Both the position numbers and the translations under genes were made by a program. Positions 24,907 through 34,444 of a DNA stretch of 58,170 nucleotides are shown here, one piece after another. The DNA lies in assembly GCA_023458315.1 (NCBI GenBank), contig JAEXAH010000119.1, positions 1-58,170 of the forward strand, in the 5' to 3' direction. The notes under the pieces are model-generated. The model was not told the DNA's origin. It made no database searches and saw nothing but the letters and a program-made list of their open reading frames with translations. This stretch comes from Pseudomonadota bacterium (lineage in GTDB: Bacteria; Pseudomonadota; Alphaproteobacteria; Rhodospirillales; Magnetospirillaceae). Each line of letters starts with the position of its first letter. Position 1 is the first letter of the stretch.

Positions 24907-25869
24907 ATGACCGACATTCCGCCGCCCCCCGCCGCCATTCCCACCGGCCTGACCGGATACCTTGCCGCCGAGGGCTTCGAGGCCGATCTGCGCGCCGAAC
25001 TGGGCGATGCCGTCGTCCAGGAGCACGGCCGCCTGATGCTGGCCGCAGGCCCGGCGCGGCCCGTCGCCTGGGCGCAGAATGTCTGGCACGACGTGGTGCG
25101 CATCCCGGTATCGTCCATCGGCGAGGGGGCGCGGGCATTGCGCGCCATCCAGCGCAATTGGTGGCCCTATGCCCCCGGCCTGCACCGCCGCACCGCGCTG
25201 ATGGTGGACAAGCTGCCCAAGGTCTCGGCCAAGCCGCAGGTGTTCGGCAGCCCGGCACCGACCGCGCCGCTGGGCTCGTTCACCCTGCTGGACGAGGGCA
25301 CGCTGCTGGCCGCCGCGCGTTGCGATTCGCCGTTCCCCAACGGCGAATGCCATTTCGTCGAGGACAAGACGACGCCGCCCAACCGCGCCTATCTGAAGCT
25401 GTGGGACGCCTTCACCCGGCTGGGCATCGCGCCCAAGCCCGGCGAGCTGTGCCTGGATCTGGGCGCCTGTCCCGGCGGCTGGAGCTGGGTCATCGCCTCG
25501 CTGGGGGCCAAGGTGATCAGTGTGGACAAGGCGCCGCTGGACCCGCGTATCGCCGCCCTGCCCAACATCACCTGCCGCAAGGAAAGCGCCTTCGGCCTGG
25601 ACCCGCACAGCGTGGGGCGGGTGGACTGGCTGTTTTCCGATATCATCTGCTATCCCCAGCGCCTGCTGGGACTGGTCCAACGCTGGCGGGAAAGCGGGCT
25701 GGCGCGCAACTTCCTGTGCACCATCAAGTTCCAGGGCGAAACCGATTTCGACGCCCTGCGCCAGTTCATGGATATACCCGGTTCGCGCGTGTTCCACCTG
25801 TTCCACAACAAACACGAGCTGACCTGGGTCCTTCTTGCGGACGAGGCGGCGCCGGACGATGTTGCCTAG
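24907..25869 (+). CDS. FtsJ/RlmM-like SAM-dependent RNA methyltransferase
   Basis: Predicted 320 aa; an in-frame ATG at 24898 would add three residues, and neither start has a clear ribosome-binding site. The N-terminal part resembles the THUMP-containing half of RlmM, followed by a FtsJ-like Rossmann domain: LDLGACPGGWSWVIASLGA (about residues 182-200), VISVDKAPLD, VDWLFSDIICYP and NFLCTIKFQGE with the catalytic Lys. RlmM makes Cm2498 in 23S rRNA. Target identity is inferred. It is slightly shorter than RlmM (366 aa). Confidence 0.82.
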   Translation: MTDIPPPPAAIPTGLTGYLAAEGFEADLRAELGDAVVQEHGRLMLAAGPARPVAWAQNVWHDVVRIPVSSIGEGARALRAIQRNWWPYAPGLHRRTALMVDKLPKVSAKPQVFGSPAPTAPLGSFTLLDEGTLLAAARCDSPFPNGECHFVEDKTTPPNRAYLKLWDAFTRLGIAPKPGELCLDLGACPGGWSWVIASLGAKVISVDKAPLDPRIAALPNITCRKESAFGLDPHSVGRVDWLFSDIICYPQRLLGLVQRWRESGLARNFLCTIKFQGETDFDALRQFMDIPGSRVFHLFHNKHELTWVLLADEAAPDDVA

Positions 25870-25927
25870 GCGGAAGTGAACAGGTAAACCATATCCTTCC
25901 GCGAATTGCCCTTGGGGTCCTGGGGTC

Positions 25928-27037
25928 ATGGCCGTTCCTACGCTTCCGCCGCCGGTGGACATCGACAACGACACCAAGCGGGCCATCATCGATGGCCTGA
26001 AGAAAGTCTTGGCGCGCTTTCAGGAAAAGGGATTGGTGGACCAGTCCCTGACCTATCAGGACCTGATCTCGCATGCCGAGATCCTGGAACAGTTCACCAC
26101 CCTGTTCGCCGCCAACCGCGAATCGTGCGACGACATCGTCAAGACGCCCAAGGGCGAGCCGGTGCGCGACGACGACCAGATGCTGGCCTGCCACGTCTCG
26201 TTGAACCAGATTCAGCAATTGCTGGTGCGCACCTGCGCCAAGAAGGTGTTCGAGGCGGCCCAGACCGCGCAGACCGTGACCGAAACCGTGACCAAGAAGG
26301 CGCTGTTCGGCCTGATCAAGAAGACCGAGCAGGTCGAAGTCACCCGCGTCGGCGCCGATCCGGTCGAGGAACGCAAGCTGCGGCAGTTGAACCAGTATCT
26401 GGCCTTCGGCTGGCAATTGCCGCTGCTGCGCGCCTACCGCGACCATCTGAGCTATCAGCAGATCGTCGAGATCGGCGAGGATCTGCTGGCGCTGCGCACG
26501 CCCGAGAACATCGCCGCCGTCGGCACCTTCGACCCCGCCACCCTGAAGAAAGTCAAGGCGGCGGCGGGCGAGGATTTCGCCGACATCCTGATCAACCGGC
26601 CCCAGGCCATCGCCGGTGTCGCGGTGTGGAACCGCGAGATGTACGAGTTCTATCGCAAGATGCTGGGCGATGCCGCCTGGGCGTTCTTCGCCCGGGAAAA
26701 GGACTTCTTCAACGTGGTGGCGGCGCTGGACAAGCCGGTGGCCCGCGTCTACGGCGACGTCCTGGCCTTCATCGCGTCGGAAAATCTGGCGGAAATCCAG
26801 CGCCTGAACATCGACAAGAGCGAGGTTCTCGTCACCAGCCTGCGCTCCGCCTTCGGCAACCGCCTGCCGCTGGTGCTGGGTCATCCCAACTTCGCCAAGG
26901 ACATTCTGCGCAAGGTGGTGGACAACCTGCTGCACATGAGCCAGGAAAAGGACAAGCTGATGGTGTCCTTCTCGCTGACCTGCAAGGCCATGGTGCCCAC
27001 CGTCAACGAGTGGCTGGCCAAGCAGCCGCGGACGTGA
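25928..27037 (+). CDS. Unknown conserved-looking cytoplasmic protein
   Basis: Predicted 369 aa, no signal peptide or membrane segment. The protein is mainly alpha-helical with evenly mixed charge; I do not recognise a domain. Notable stretches are SHAEILEQFTTLFAANRESCDD, LRAYRDHLSYQQIVEIGEDLL and a C-terminal helical part ending NEWLAKQPRT. Its stop overlaps the GTG of the nucleoside transporter (GTGA), so the two are probably co-expressed. The coding signal is strong and codon use matches neighbours. No function is assigned. Confidence 0.75.
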   Translation: MAVPTLPPPVDIDNDTKRAIIDGLKKVLARFQEKGLVDQSLTYQDLISHAEILEQFTTLFAANRESCDDIVKTPKGEPVRDDDQMLACHVSLNQIQQLLVRTCAKKVFEAAQTAQTVTETVTKKALFGLIKKTEQVEVTRVGADPVEERKLRQLNQYLAFGWQLPLLRAYRDHLSYQQIVEIGEDLLALRTPENIAAVGTFDPATLKKVKAAAGEDFADILINRPQAIAGVAVWNREMYEFYRKMLGDAAWAFFAREKDFFNVVAALDKPVARVYGDVLAFIASENLAEIQRLNIDKSEVLVTSLRSAFGNRLPLVLGHPNFAKDILRKVVDNLLHMSQEKDKLMVSFSLTCKAMVPTVNEWLAKQPRT

Positions 27038-28278
27038 GTTCCGTCCTTCAGTCCCTGGTCGGCATCGCCGGTCTGATCCTGATCGCCGTGCTGCTGTCGG
27101 AAAACCGGCGGCGGGTGTCGTGGCGCGCCATCGCCGTCGGCCTGGGCGCCCAGATGCTGGTGGCGGCGTTGCTGCTGAAAGTGCCGGCGGTGCGGCCGCT
27201 GTTCCTGGCGCTGAACCGCGCGGTGGATGCGTTGCAGGCGGCGACCCTGGCCGGAACCTCGTTCGTGTTCGGCTATGTGGGCGGCGGCCCGGCGCCGTTT
27301 TCCCTGTCCGATCCGTCCAAGGGCTTCGTGCTGGCCTTCCAGGCGCTGCCGCTGGTGCTGATCATGAGCGCGCTGTCGGCGCTGCTGTACCATTGGCGCA
27401 TCCTGCCGCTGGTGGTGCGCGGCTTCGCCCTGGTGCTGGAAAAAAGCTTCGGCCTGGGCGGCGCGGTGGGCATGAGCGCGGCGGCCATGCCTTTTCTCGG
27501 CATGATCGAAAGCCCGCTGCTGATCCGCCCCTATCTGGCGCGGCTGTCGCGCGGCGAATTGTTCGTGGTGATGACCGGCGGGCTGGCCACCATCGCCGGA
27601 ACGGTGCTGGTGCTGTACGCCACCTTCCTGTCCGGCATCATCCCCGACGCCACCGGCCACCTGTTGACCGCCACCCTGGTCAGCGTGCCCGCCGCCATCA
27701 TGGTGGCGCGGGTCATGGTGCCCGACGACAGCCGCACCGATGGCGGCGCCGCCATCCAGACCCCCTATGGCGGCAGCATGGACGCGGTGGTGCGCGGCAC
27801 CATGGACGGCCTGCATCTGCTGGGCGCCATCATCGCCATGCTGGTGGTGCTGGTGGCGCTGGTGCATCTGGTCAACAGCGGCCTGGGCCTGCTGCCCGAA
27901 ATGGCGGGGGCGCCCGTCACCCTGCAACGGGCCATGGGCGTGGCGCTGGCGCCGCTGGCGTGGCTGATGGGGGTTCCGGCGGCCGAAATGGCCACCGCCG
28001 GGGCGTTGCTGGGCACCAAGACGGTGCTGAACGAATTGCTGGCCTATCTGCAACTGGCGGCGCTGCCGCCGGATGCGTTGTCGGAACGGTCGCGGCTGAT
28101 CATGAGCTACGGCCTGTGCGGCTTCGCCAATTTCGGTTCGCTGGGCATCCTGATCGCCGGATTGTCGGCCATGGCCCCCGACCGTCGCGGAGAAGTTGTG
28201 TCCCTGGGCTGGCGGGCCATGGCCGCCGGCACCCTGGCCACCTGCCTGACGGCGGCGGTGGTCGGGCTGGTGGTTTAA
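27034..28278 (+). CDS. Concentrative nucleoside transporter (CNT/NupC family)
   Basis: Predicted 414 aa from GTG at 27034, overlapping the stop of the upstream gene. It has about ten hydrophobic segments and the CNT pattern: an N-terminal three-helix part, a pore region (SFVFGYVGGG), the re-entrant motif GMIESPLLIRPYLARLSRGEL (read around residue 160), TAGALLGTKTVLNELLAYLQL and YGLCGFANFGSLGI. The family imports nucleosides with Na+ or H+ into the cytoplasm. The exact nucleoside cannot be told from sequence. Confidence 0.9.
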   Translation: MSSVLQSLVGIAGLILIAVLLSENRRRVSWRAIAVGLGAQMLVAALLLKVPAVRPLFLALNRAVDALQAATLAGTSFVFGYVGGGPAPFSLSDPSKGFVLAFQALPLVLIMSALSALLYHWRILPLVVRGFALVLEKSFGLGGAVGMSAAAMPFLGMIESPLLIRPYLARLSRGELFVVMTGGLATIAGTVLVLYATFLSGIIPDATGHLLTATLVSVPAAIMVARVMVPDDSRTDGGAAIQTPYGGSMDAVVRGTMDGLHLLGAIIAMLVVLVALVHLVNSGLGLLPEMAGAPVTLQRAMGVALAPLAWLMGVPAAEMATAGALLGTKTVLNELLAYLQLAALPPDALSERSRLIMSYGLCGFANFGSLGILIAGLSAMAPDRRGEVVSLGWRAMAAGTLATCLTAAVVGLVV

Positions 28279-28353
28279 ACTGCGGACACCCCTTATTCAA
28301 ATGTGTGCGTCCTTCGTTTACAAGGCCGCAACAATGCTGCATCTTGCCTGATC

Positions 28354-31300
28354 ATGACTGCCGGTGATCCGCCCAAGAAACTACTTGTGATCGAGGACAA
28401 TCCGGGCGACCAAAGGTTGATCGCGATCAAGCTCGCGGAGGCCCAGGTCCCCTGGAAGGCCGACCTGTGCGGCAGCCTGGGCGAAGGTCTGCGGCTGGCC
28501 GCGGGCACGCAATACGAGTGCATCCTGGCCGATCTGGGCCTGCCCGATGCCTCGGGCCTGGAATCGGTCATCAAGATGAAGGCCCAGTCCCCGGCCACCG
28601 CCCTGGTGGTGCTGACCGGACTGGACGACGAACGGGTGGCCCAGGACGCCATCCGCGCCGGTGCCCAGGATTACGTGGTCAAGTCGCTGGCCGGCCTGGA
28701 ATTGCTGCCGCGCGTCATCCGCCACGCCATCGAGCGCCAGCAGGCGCAGGTGCAACTGGAACTGTCGCACCACACCACCCAGGCCCTGCTGGACGCCAGC
28801 CACGACATGGCGCTGCTGCTGGACGCCGACGGCCGCATCATCACTCTGAACGTCCAGGCCGCCGAGCAATTGGGCCACCGCACCGAGGAACTGGAGGGCG
28901 AGAATCTGTTCGCCCTGCTGCCCAAGGGGCTGGCCGCCCATCGCCGCGCCTGTTTCGAGCAGGCGCTGGAAACCGGCCGCACCGTGGAATTCGAGGATTC
29001 CGAGGGTGCCCGCTGGTTCGCAAGCCGCATCCTGGCGGTGGGCGAGGCGGGCGAGCGGCGTTGCGCCTTCTATTCCCGCGACATCACCTCGGAACGCGCC
29101 GCCGCCGAGAAACTGGCCGAGGCCAAGGAAGACGCCGAACTGGCCAACCGGTCCAAGACCGAGTTCATGGCGCGCATGAGCCGCGACATCCGCACGCCGC
29201 TCAACGACGTCATCGGTTTCGCCGAGATGATCTCGTCCGAGATGCTGGGGCCGTTGCAACCCGGCGGCTACCGCGATTACGGCGAAAGCATCCTCAATTC
29301 CGGCAGCCAGATCCTGAAGATGCTGGACCGCATCACCGACGTGTCCATGCTGGAATCGGCGCTGCTGAAGGATCAGGCGTCGTACCGCGATCTGGTGGAA
29401 CTGTCGCCCGATCTGATCTGCGTCTGCGTCGATGGCGTCATCGAACGCATCAACGCCGCCGGTCTGGGCATGCTGCGCGCCCCGTCGTCGGCGGCGTGCG
29501 AGGGCAAGTCGTTCGTGGACTTCGTCCATTCCGATTACGTGGCGCTGTTCGACGCCGGGCTGGAGGCGCTGTACGAAGAGGACCACCCGGTCCCGGTCAA
29601 GATCGTCACCTTCGCCGGGCGTCTGCGCGACGTGGAACTGAACGCCGTGCCGCTGCGCCGCGACGGCCGTACCGCCACCCTGCTGGTCGGCCGCGACACC
29701 ACCGAGGTGACGGCGGCCATGCGTGCCGTGGCGGCCCGCGAACACCGCATCCGCGCCATCATGGATACCGTGCTGGACGGCATCGTCACCATCGACGAGG
29801 ACGGGGTGATCGTTTCCGCCAATCTGTCGGTGGAACGCATCTTCGGCTATTCGCTGTCGGAACTGATCGGCGCCCAGGTGGCCATGCTGATGCCGGAACC
29901 CGACGCCAGCCACCACCAGGATTACATCCGCAATTATGTGGACGGCGCGGGCGGCACCATCATCGGCATGGGCCGCGAGGTCATGGCCAAGCGCAAGGAC
30001 GGCAGCCTGTTCCCGGTGCACCTGTCGGTGTCGGAACTGCGCCTGGACAAGCGCCGCCTGTTCACCGGCACCATCCGCGACCTGACGGAAAACAAGCAGT
30101 TGGCCCAGCGCGTGGCCTATCTGGCCAACCACGATTCGCTGACCGACCTGCCCAACCGCACCCTGCTGACCGAGCGTCTGGGCCAGGCGCTGGCGGTGGC
30201 GCGCGGCAACCATCAGCATGTGGCCTGCGTCACCATCGACCTGGAAGGCTTCACCACCGTCAACGATTCCCTGGGTCACGACGTGGGCAACGCCCTGCTG
30301 CGCGAAACCGCCCGCCGTCTCAGTCTGGCGGTGGCGGCCAGCGGCGGCACCGCCGCCCGTCTGGCGGGCGACGAATTCGCCGTGGTGCTGCCCAGCCTGC
30401 GCGACCTGTCCAACGTCAGCCGCGCCGTCGAACAGGTGCGCGACGCGGTGGTCAAGCCGTTCCACACCCATGACACCGAACTGACCCTGGCCGCCGATTT
30501 CGGTGTGTCGGTGTTCCCACGCGACGGCGACGACGCGCTGGAATTGCTGCGCAACGCCGAAATGGCGCTGCATCAGGTCAAGCGCCAGCCCGACAATTAC
30601 GTCGGCTTCTTCGATGCCGCCATGTCGTTCGCGGTGTCGGAACGCTTGACCCTGGAACGCAGCCTGAAGGACGCCCTGCGCGACGGCCATTTCGAGCTGT
30701 TCTATCAGCCCCAGGTGCGGCTGAAGGATTACCGGCTGGTGGGCGCCGAGGCGCTGATCCGCTGGCGCCACCCCGAATTGGGGGTGATCGCGCCGGACAA
30801 GTTCATCCCGGTGGCCGAGGAAACCGGCCTGATCGTGCCCATGGGCCGCTGGGTGCTGGAAACCGCCTGCCGCCAGATGCGGATCTGGACCGACATGGGC
30901 CTGGCGCCGTTGCGCATCGGCGTCAACATCTCGGGCCGCCAGTTCCGCGATGCCGATCTGGCCGAGACGGTGGCCGCCGCCATCGCCGACAGCGGCATCG
31001 ACGCCCGCCTTCTGGACCTGGAACTGACCGAAAGCATGCTGATGGCCGATGGCGAGAGCACGTTGAAGCTGCTGCGCGAGTTGGCCGGGCTGGGCGTCAC
31101 CCTGTCCATCGACGATTTCGGCACCGGCTATTCCTCGCTGGCCTATCTCAAGCGGTTCCCGGTCAACACCGTCAAGATCGACCGCGCCTTCGTGCGCGAT
31201 CTGGACCATGACGAGGATGGCCGCGTCATCGCCAACGCCATCATCTCGCTGGCCCATTCGCTGTCCATGAAGACCATCGCCGAGGGCGTCGAGACGGAAA

Positions 31301-31464
31301 TGCAGGCGTCGCTGCTGGCCCGCCATGGCTGCGACGAGATTCAGGGTTACATGATCGGCCGCCCGCTGCCGGTGGCCGAATTCACCGCTTTCGCCAGGAA
31401 TTACGACGCCTCGATCCGGGGCGGGGCCGGTTCCTTTACCGGTCAGTCAGGAGTGGTTTCATGA
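28354..31464 (+). CDS. Receiver-PAS-pseudoHisKA-PAS-PAS-GGDEF-EAL c-di-GMP protein
   Basis: Predicted 1036 aa. Start at 28354 (MTAGDPPKKLLVIEDNPGD) chosen because the receiver begins at once; a GTG 17 codons earlier is possible. Domains: receiver (about 8-125), PAS (about 145-245), a HisKA-like helix pair with MSR277DIRTPLND where the phospho-His is Arg and no ATPase domain follows, two PAS domains (about 345-455 and 465-585), a GGDEF domain with AGDEF (671-675), and an EAL domain from E799 with all usual catalytic residues (NIS, ELTES, DDFGTGYS, KID, EGVE). It is likely a c-di-GMP phosphodiesterase. ATGA overlap with the DivK-like gene. Confidence 0.92.
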   Translation: MTAGDPPKKLLVIEDNPGDQRLIAIKLAEAQVPWKADLCGSLGEGLRLAAGTQYECILADLGLPDASGLESVIKMKAQSPATALVVLTGLDDERVAQDAIRAGAQDYVVKSLAGLELLPRVIRHAIERQQAQVQLELSHHTTQALLDASHDMALLLDADGRIITLNVQAAEQLGHRTEELEGENLFALLPKGLAAHRRACFEQALETGRTVEFEDSEGARWFASRILAVGEAGERRCAFYSRDITSERAAAEKLAEAKEDAELANRSKTEFMARMSRDIRTPLNDVIGFAEMISSEMLGPLQPGGYRDYGESILNSGSQILKMLDRITDVSMLESALLKDQASYRDLVELSPDLICVCVDGVIERINAAGLGMLRAPSSAACEGKSFVDFVHSDYVALFDAGLEALYEEDHPVPVKIVTFAGRLRDVELNAVPLRRDGRTATLLVGRDTTEVTAAMRAVAAREHRIRAIMDTVLDGIVTIDEDGVIVSANLSVERIFGYSLSELIGAQVAMLMPEPDASHHQDYIRNYVDGAGGTIIGMGREVMAKRKDGSLFPVHLSVSELRLDKRRLFTGTIRDLTENKQLAQRVAYLANHDSLTDLPNRTLLTERLGQALAVARGNHQHVACVTIDLEGFTTVNDSLGHDVGNALLRETARRLSLAVAASGGTAARLAGDEFAVVLPSLRDLSNVSRAVEQVRDAVVKPFHTHDTELTLAADFGVSVFPRDGDDALELLRNAEMALHQVKRQPDNYVGFFDAAMSFAVSERLTLERSLKDALRDGHFELFYQPQVRLKDYRLVGAEALIRWRHPELGVIAPDKFIPVAEETGLIVPMGRWVLETACRQMRIWTDMGLAPLRIGVNISGRQFRDADLAETVAAAIADSGIDARLLDLELTESMLMADGESTLKLLRELAGLGVTLSIDDFGTGYSSLAYLKRFPVNTVKIDRAFVRDLDHDEDGRVIANAIISLAHSLSMKTIAEGVETEMQASLLARHGCDEIQGYMIGRPLPVAEFTAFARNYDASIRGGAGSFTGQSGVVS

Positions 31465-31826
31465 GCGCGACCGTGGTCATCGTAGAAGACAACGCCATGA
31501 ACATGAAACTGCTGGAACAGGCGCTGACCATCGCCGGGTATCAGGCGGTGAAATCCAGCGACGGCGAGGGATTGGTGGAACTGACCGTCAGCAGCGGCGC
31601 CAACCTGATCCTGATGGACATCCAATTGCCGAAATATTCCGGCGTCGATTTGCTGAAGCAACTCAAGGCCGACGATCGCACCCAGGCGGTGCCGGTGGTG
31701 GCGGTGACGGCCTTCGCCGACCCCGATTCGGTGCAGGGCTTCCTGCGCGAAGGCTTCGATCAGGTCATCACCAAGCCGTTGTCGGTGCGCAAGCTGCTGG
31801 ACGAAGTCGAACGTTATTGCGGCTGA
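31461..31826 (+). CDS. divK: Single-domain response regulator, DivK-like
   Basis: Predicted 121 aa. A stand-alone receiver with acidic E9-D10, phospho-acceptor D53 (LILMDIQLPKYSGVDLL), Thr in VTAFAD and K in VITKPLS; these match DivK closely, including MDIQLP and D53. In Caulobacter DivK controls CckA through DivL. Its ATG overlaps the stop of the EAL gene, and the DivL-like pseudokinase lies convergent right next to it. CpdR or an ordinary CheY-like protein are alternatives. Confidence 0.78.
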   Translation: MSATVVIVEDNAMNMKLLEQALTIAGYQAVKSSDGEGLVELTVSSGANLILMDIQLPKYSGVDLLKQLKADDRTQAVPVVAVTAFADPDSVQGFLREGFDQVITKPLSVRKLLDEVERYCG

Positions 31827-34295
31827 TCACCCGCCCGCCCCGGTAGGCAGGCGGACGGTGATCACCGTGCCCTGACCGGCTTCCGATTTCAGTTCCACCC
31901 GGCCGCCGTGCAGTTCGACGAAGCGGCGGACCAGCGACAGGCCCAGCCCGGCGCCGCTGTTGTGCACGGTGCGCACGAAACTGTCGAACACCCGGTCGCG
32001 GTCGCCGGGCGGGATGCCGGGGCCGGTATCGGCGACCATCAGCAGCAATTCGCCGCCCTGGCGTTCGGCGCCGACGGTGATGGCGCCGCCCGGCGGCGTG
32101 AATTTCACCGCGTTGCCCACCAGATTGAACATTACCTGTTTCAGACGGCGCTGGTCGGCGACGATCCAGCCGATGTCCAGCGGACAGGTGAAATCCAGGT
32201 GCAGCTTTTTCTCGCGCACCCGTTCGCGCACCAGCGACAGCACCGCCGACAGCATGGGATGCACGTCCACCGCGTCCAGTTCCAGGGTCATCTGTCCGGC
32301 CTCGATGGCGGCCAGGTCCAGGATGTCGGACACCAGCCGTTCCAGGGCGTGACCGGCATCGGCGATGCCGCCGACGTAATCGTGCTGACGCTTGTTCAGC
32401 TTGCCGAAATATTCGGCCGACAGCATCTCGGCGAAGCCGATCACCGTGGTCAGCGGCTTGGACACCTCGGCCGAGACGTTGGCGATGAATTCGCTTTTCA
32501 GGGTGTCGGCGGCGGCCAGCGCCTCGTTGCGTTCGATCAGGGCGCGTTCGACCCGCGCGGTGTCGGTGACGTCCAGGAAGGTCAGCAGCATGGCGCCGTC
32601 GGGCAGCGGCACCGCCGAGCAATCCAGGATGGTGCCGTCCTGGCATTCCAGGCGGCCGTCCTGGGGGTTGCGACGGCTGGCCAGGGCCATCAGCCGTTCG
32701 TGGGCGGCGGGCCACGACGAGGCGCGGTCGGGCCGTCCCTCGAACAGCGGCCGCAGCCGTTCCACCACTTCGTGCAGATGGGGCTCGCCCGCCAGATCCT
32801 CGGGCGCCAGCCGCCAGATGCGGCCGAAGGCCGGGTTGGTCAGCTTCAGGCGGCCGTCGCCGCCGAACACCGCGATGCCTTCGTGCAGGTGGTCCAGGGT
32901 TTCGCGCTGCACCGCCTGGGCGGTGTTGTACGACCGTTCCAGCGCCAGGGTGTCGGTGACGTCCTCGTAGGTGTAGATCAGGCCGCCATAGGGATGGGGG
33001 CTGACCACCCGGCGCAGGGTGCGGCCGTCGGGCAGGTGCAGCAGCGTCTCCACCGGCTCGATCAGCGACACGAAACGCTTCAGTTCCTCGTCCTTGGCGG
33101 CGCGGTAATCCACCGTCTCGGGCAACAGGCGGCGTTCGCGCAGGGCGTCCAGCACGCCGCCATAGGTGGGCTGCGCCGCCAGCCAGTCGCGGTCCAGCCG
33201 CCACAGCCGGGCGAAGGCGGTGTTGAAAAAGGCCAGACGGGTGTCGGTGGTGAAGATGGCGATGGCGGTGGACAGCCGTTCCAGCACCTCGCCATGGGCG
33301 GCGACATGGTGCGACAGGTCGGACTGCAATTCCTCGATCCGGGTCTGGTCCTGGGCGAACCCGGCGGTCAGCAGGGTTTCGCCCACCTGCACCGGCACTT
33401 CGGTCACTTCCGCCAGCCGCCGTTCGCCCGACAACACCAGATGGAACGGCTCGGCGCGCGGCTCGCCCGCCGCCCGGGCGCGGGCGGCCAGGGCGCGGGC
33501 CTCGCGCACCAGATTGTCCGACGCCAGTTCCACCTGTCCGGCCACCACCGCCTCGGGGCTGGCGGCATCCACCGCCAGGGCATAGGCGCGGTTGACGGTC
33601 AGCAGCGACAGATCCTCGTCACGCAGCCACACCGGCAGCGGCAGCGCATCGATCAGCGCCCGCAGGAAAGCGGTGTCCGAGGCCAGGGCCTGAAGCGAGC
33701 GGGCGAGATCCTCGACCACCGAGGCGTTCTCGCTGACATCCTGGAACCACACCAGTTCGGCCAGCCGCTCGCCCTCGGCGGTGACGGCGCGCAGACCGGC
33801 GGCGCGCACCCGGCGGCCGCCTTCGGCCAGGGTCAGGTCGTGTTCGAAGCGTTCGCCCTCGGCCCGCAGCCGCGCCGCCGCCTGTTCCAGAACCAGCCCG
33901 CCCTCGGGCGTGAAGGCGGCGACCACGTCGGCGAAGGTGGAATCCAGCCCGCGCGGCAGGCCCAGCAACACCGCCAGACGGCGCGAGCACCAATCGCCAT
34001 CGCCCCAGCAGAAAAACCCCTGCGGGCTGGTGGCCAGGCATTCGCGCAAGCGTGTCGCCTCGTCCTCGGACTGGCGCAGGCGTTCGCTCAACCGCGACAG
34101 GCGCCAGCGTTGCCACACCGCCACCGCCAGCACCGCCGGAAAAGCGGCGGCGGCGGCGGCGATGGCCCCGGCGGCGGGCAGGCTGAGCAGCGCGTAATCC
34201 GCCCCGGCCCCGGCCGCATCCTGCGCCCAGGCCAGGGGCGTCGCCGCCACCCAGGCGGCGCTGCCCGCCATCAACCTGCCGAAAAGCCCGTGCAT
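31827..34295 (-). CDS. divL: DivL-like PAS sensor pseudokinase lacking the phospho-His
   Basis: Predicted 822 aa; start at 34295 (MHGLFGRLMAGSAAW) behind AGGAGAGGGC. It has a hydrophobic N-terminus, a membrane helix (about residues 30-58), PAS-like domains (about 70-180, 205-320, 345-460, 470-580), then a HisKA-like domain in which the normal SHE-LRTPL motif reads SA609EVSKPL, followed by intact HATPase motifs NLVGNAVKFTPPGG, DTGPGIP and GLGLSLV. Caulobacter DivL likewise lacks His (it has Tyr) and works as a signal adaptor for CckA. Ala here rules out phosphotransfer. Convergent with the divK-like gene, with abutting stops. Confidence 0.8.
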   Translation of the reverse strand: MHGLFGRLMAGSAAWVAATPLAWAQDAAGAGADYALLSLPAAGAIAAAAAAFPAVLAVAVWQRWRLSRLSERLRQSEDEATRLRECLATSPQGFFCWGDGDWCSRRLAVLLGLPRGLDSTFADVVAAFTPEGGLVLEQAAARLRAEGERFEHDLTLAEGGRRVRAAGLRAVTAEGERLAELVWFQDVSENASVVEDLARSLQALASDTAFLRALIDALPLPVWLRDEDLSLLTVNRAYALAVDAASPEAVVAGQVELASDNLVREARALAARARAAGEPRAEPFHLVLSGERRLAEVTEVPVQVGETLLTAGFAQDQTRIEELQSDLSHHVAAHGEVLERLSTAIAIFTTDTRLAFFNTAFARLWRLDRDWLAAQPTYGGVLDALRERRLLPETVDYRAAKDEELKRFVSLIEPVETLLHLPDGRTLRRVVSPHPYGGLIYTYEDVTDTLALERSYNTAQAVQRETLDHLHEGIAVFGGDGRLKLTNPAFGRIWRLAPEDLAGEPHLHEVVERLRPLFEGRPDRASSWPAAHERLMALASRRNPQDGRLECQDGTILDCSAVPLPDGAMLLTFLDVTDTARVERALIERNEALAAADTLKSEFIANVSAEVSKPLTTVIGFAEMLSAEYFGKLNKRQHDYVGGIADAGHALERLVSDILDLAAIEAGQMTLELDAVDVHPMLSAVLSLVRERVREKKLHLDFTCPLDIGWIVADQRRLKQVMFNLVGNAVKFTPPGGAITVGAERQGGELLLMVADTGPGIPPGDRDRVFDSFVRTVHNSGAGLGLSLVRRFVELHGGRVELKSEAGQGTVITVRLPTGAGG

Positions 34296-34444
34296 GCCCT
34301 CTCCTGGCGACGATCGCCGCATCCCCGGCGCGAGAGTGCCCCCCGGTTCCGGGAAAGGCAAGAGGCCCCGCGAACGCGGCGATGGTTGTTCGCCGCTGCC
34401 CGGCCTGCTAAACCCTGGCATCGACCACGCGGAAGGATGCGGCG

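Noticed and set aside
28381..31326. A 981-codon minus-strand frame
   Set aside because: Antisense shadow of the receiver-PAS-GGDEF-EAL gene, with His/Gln-rich composition and no domains.
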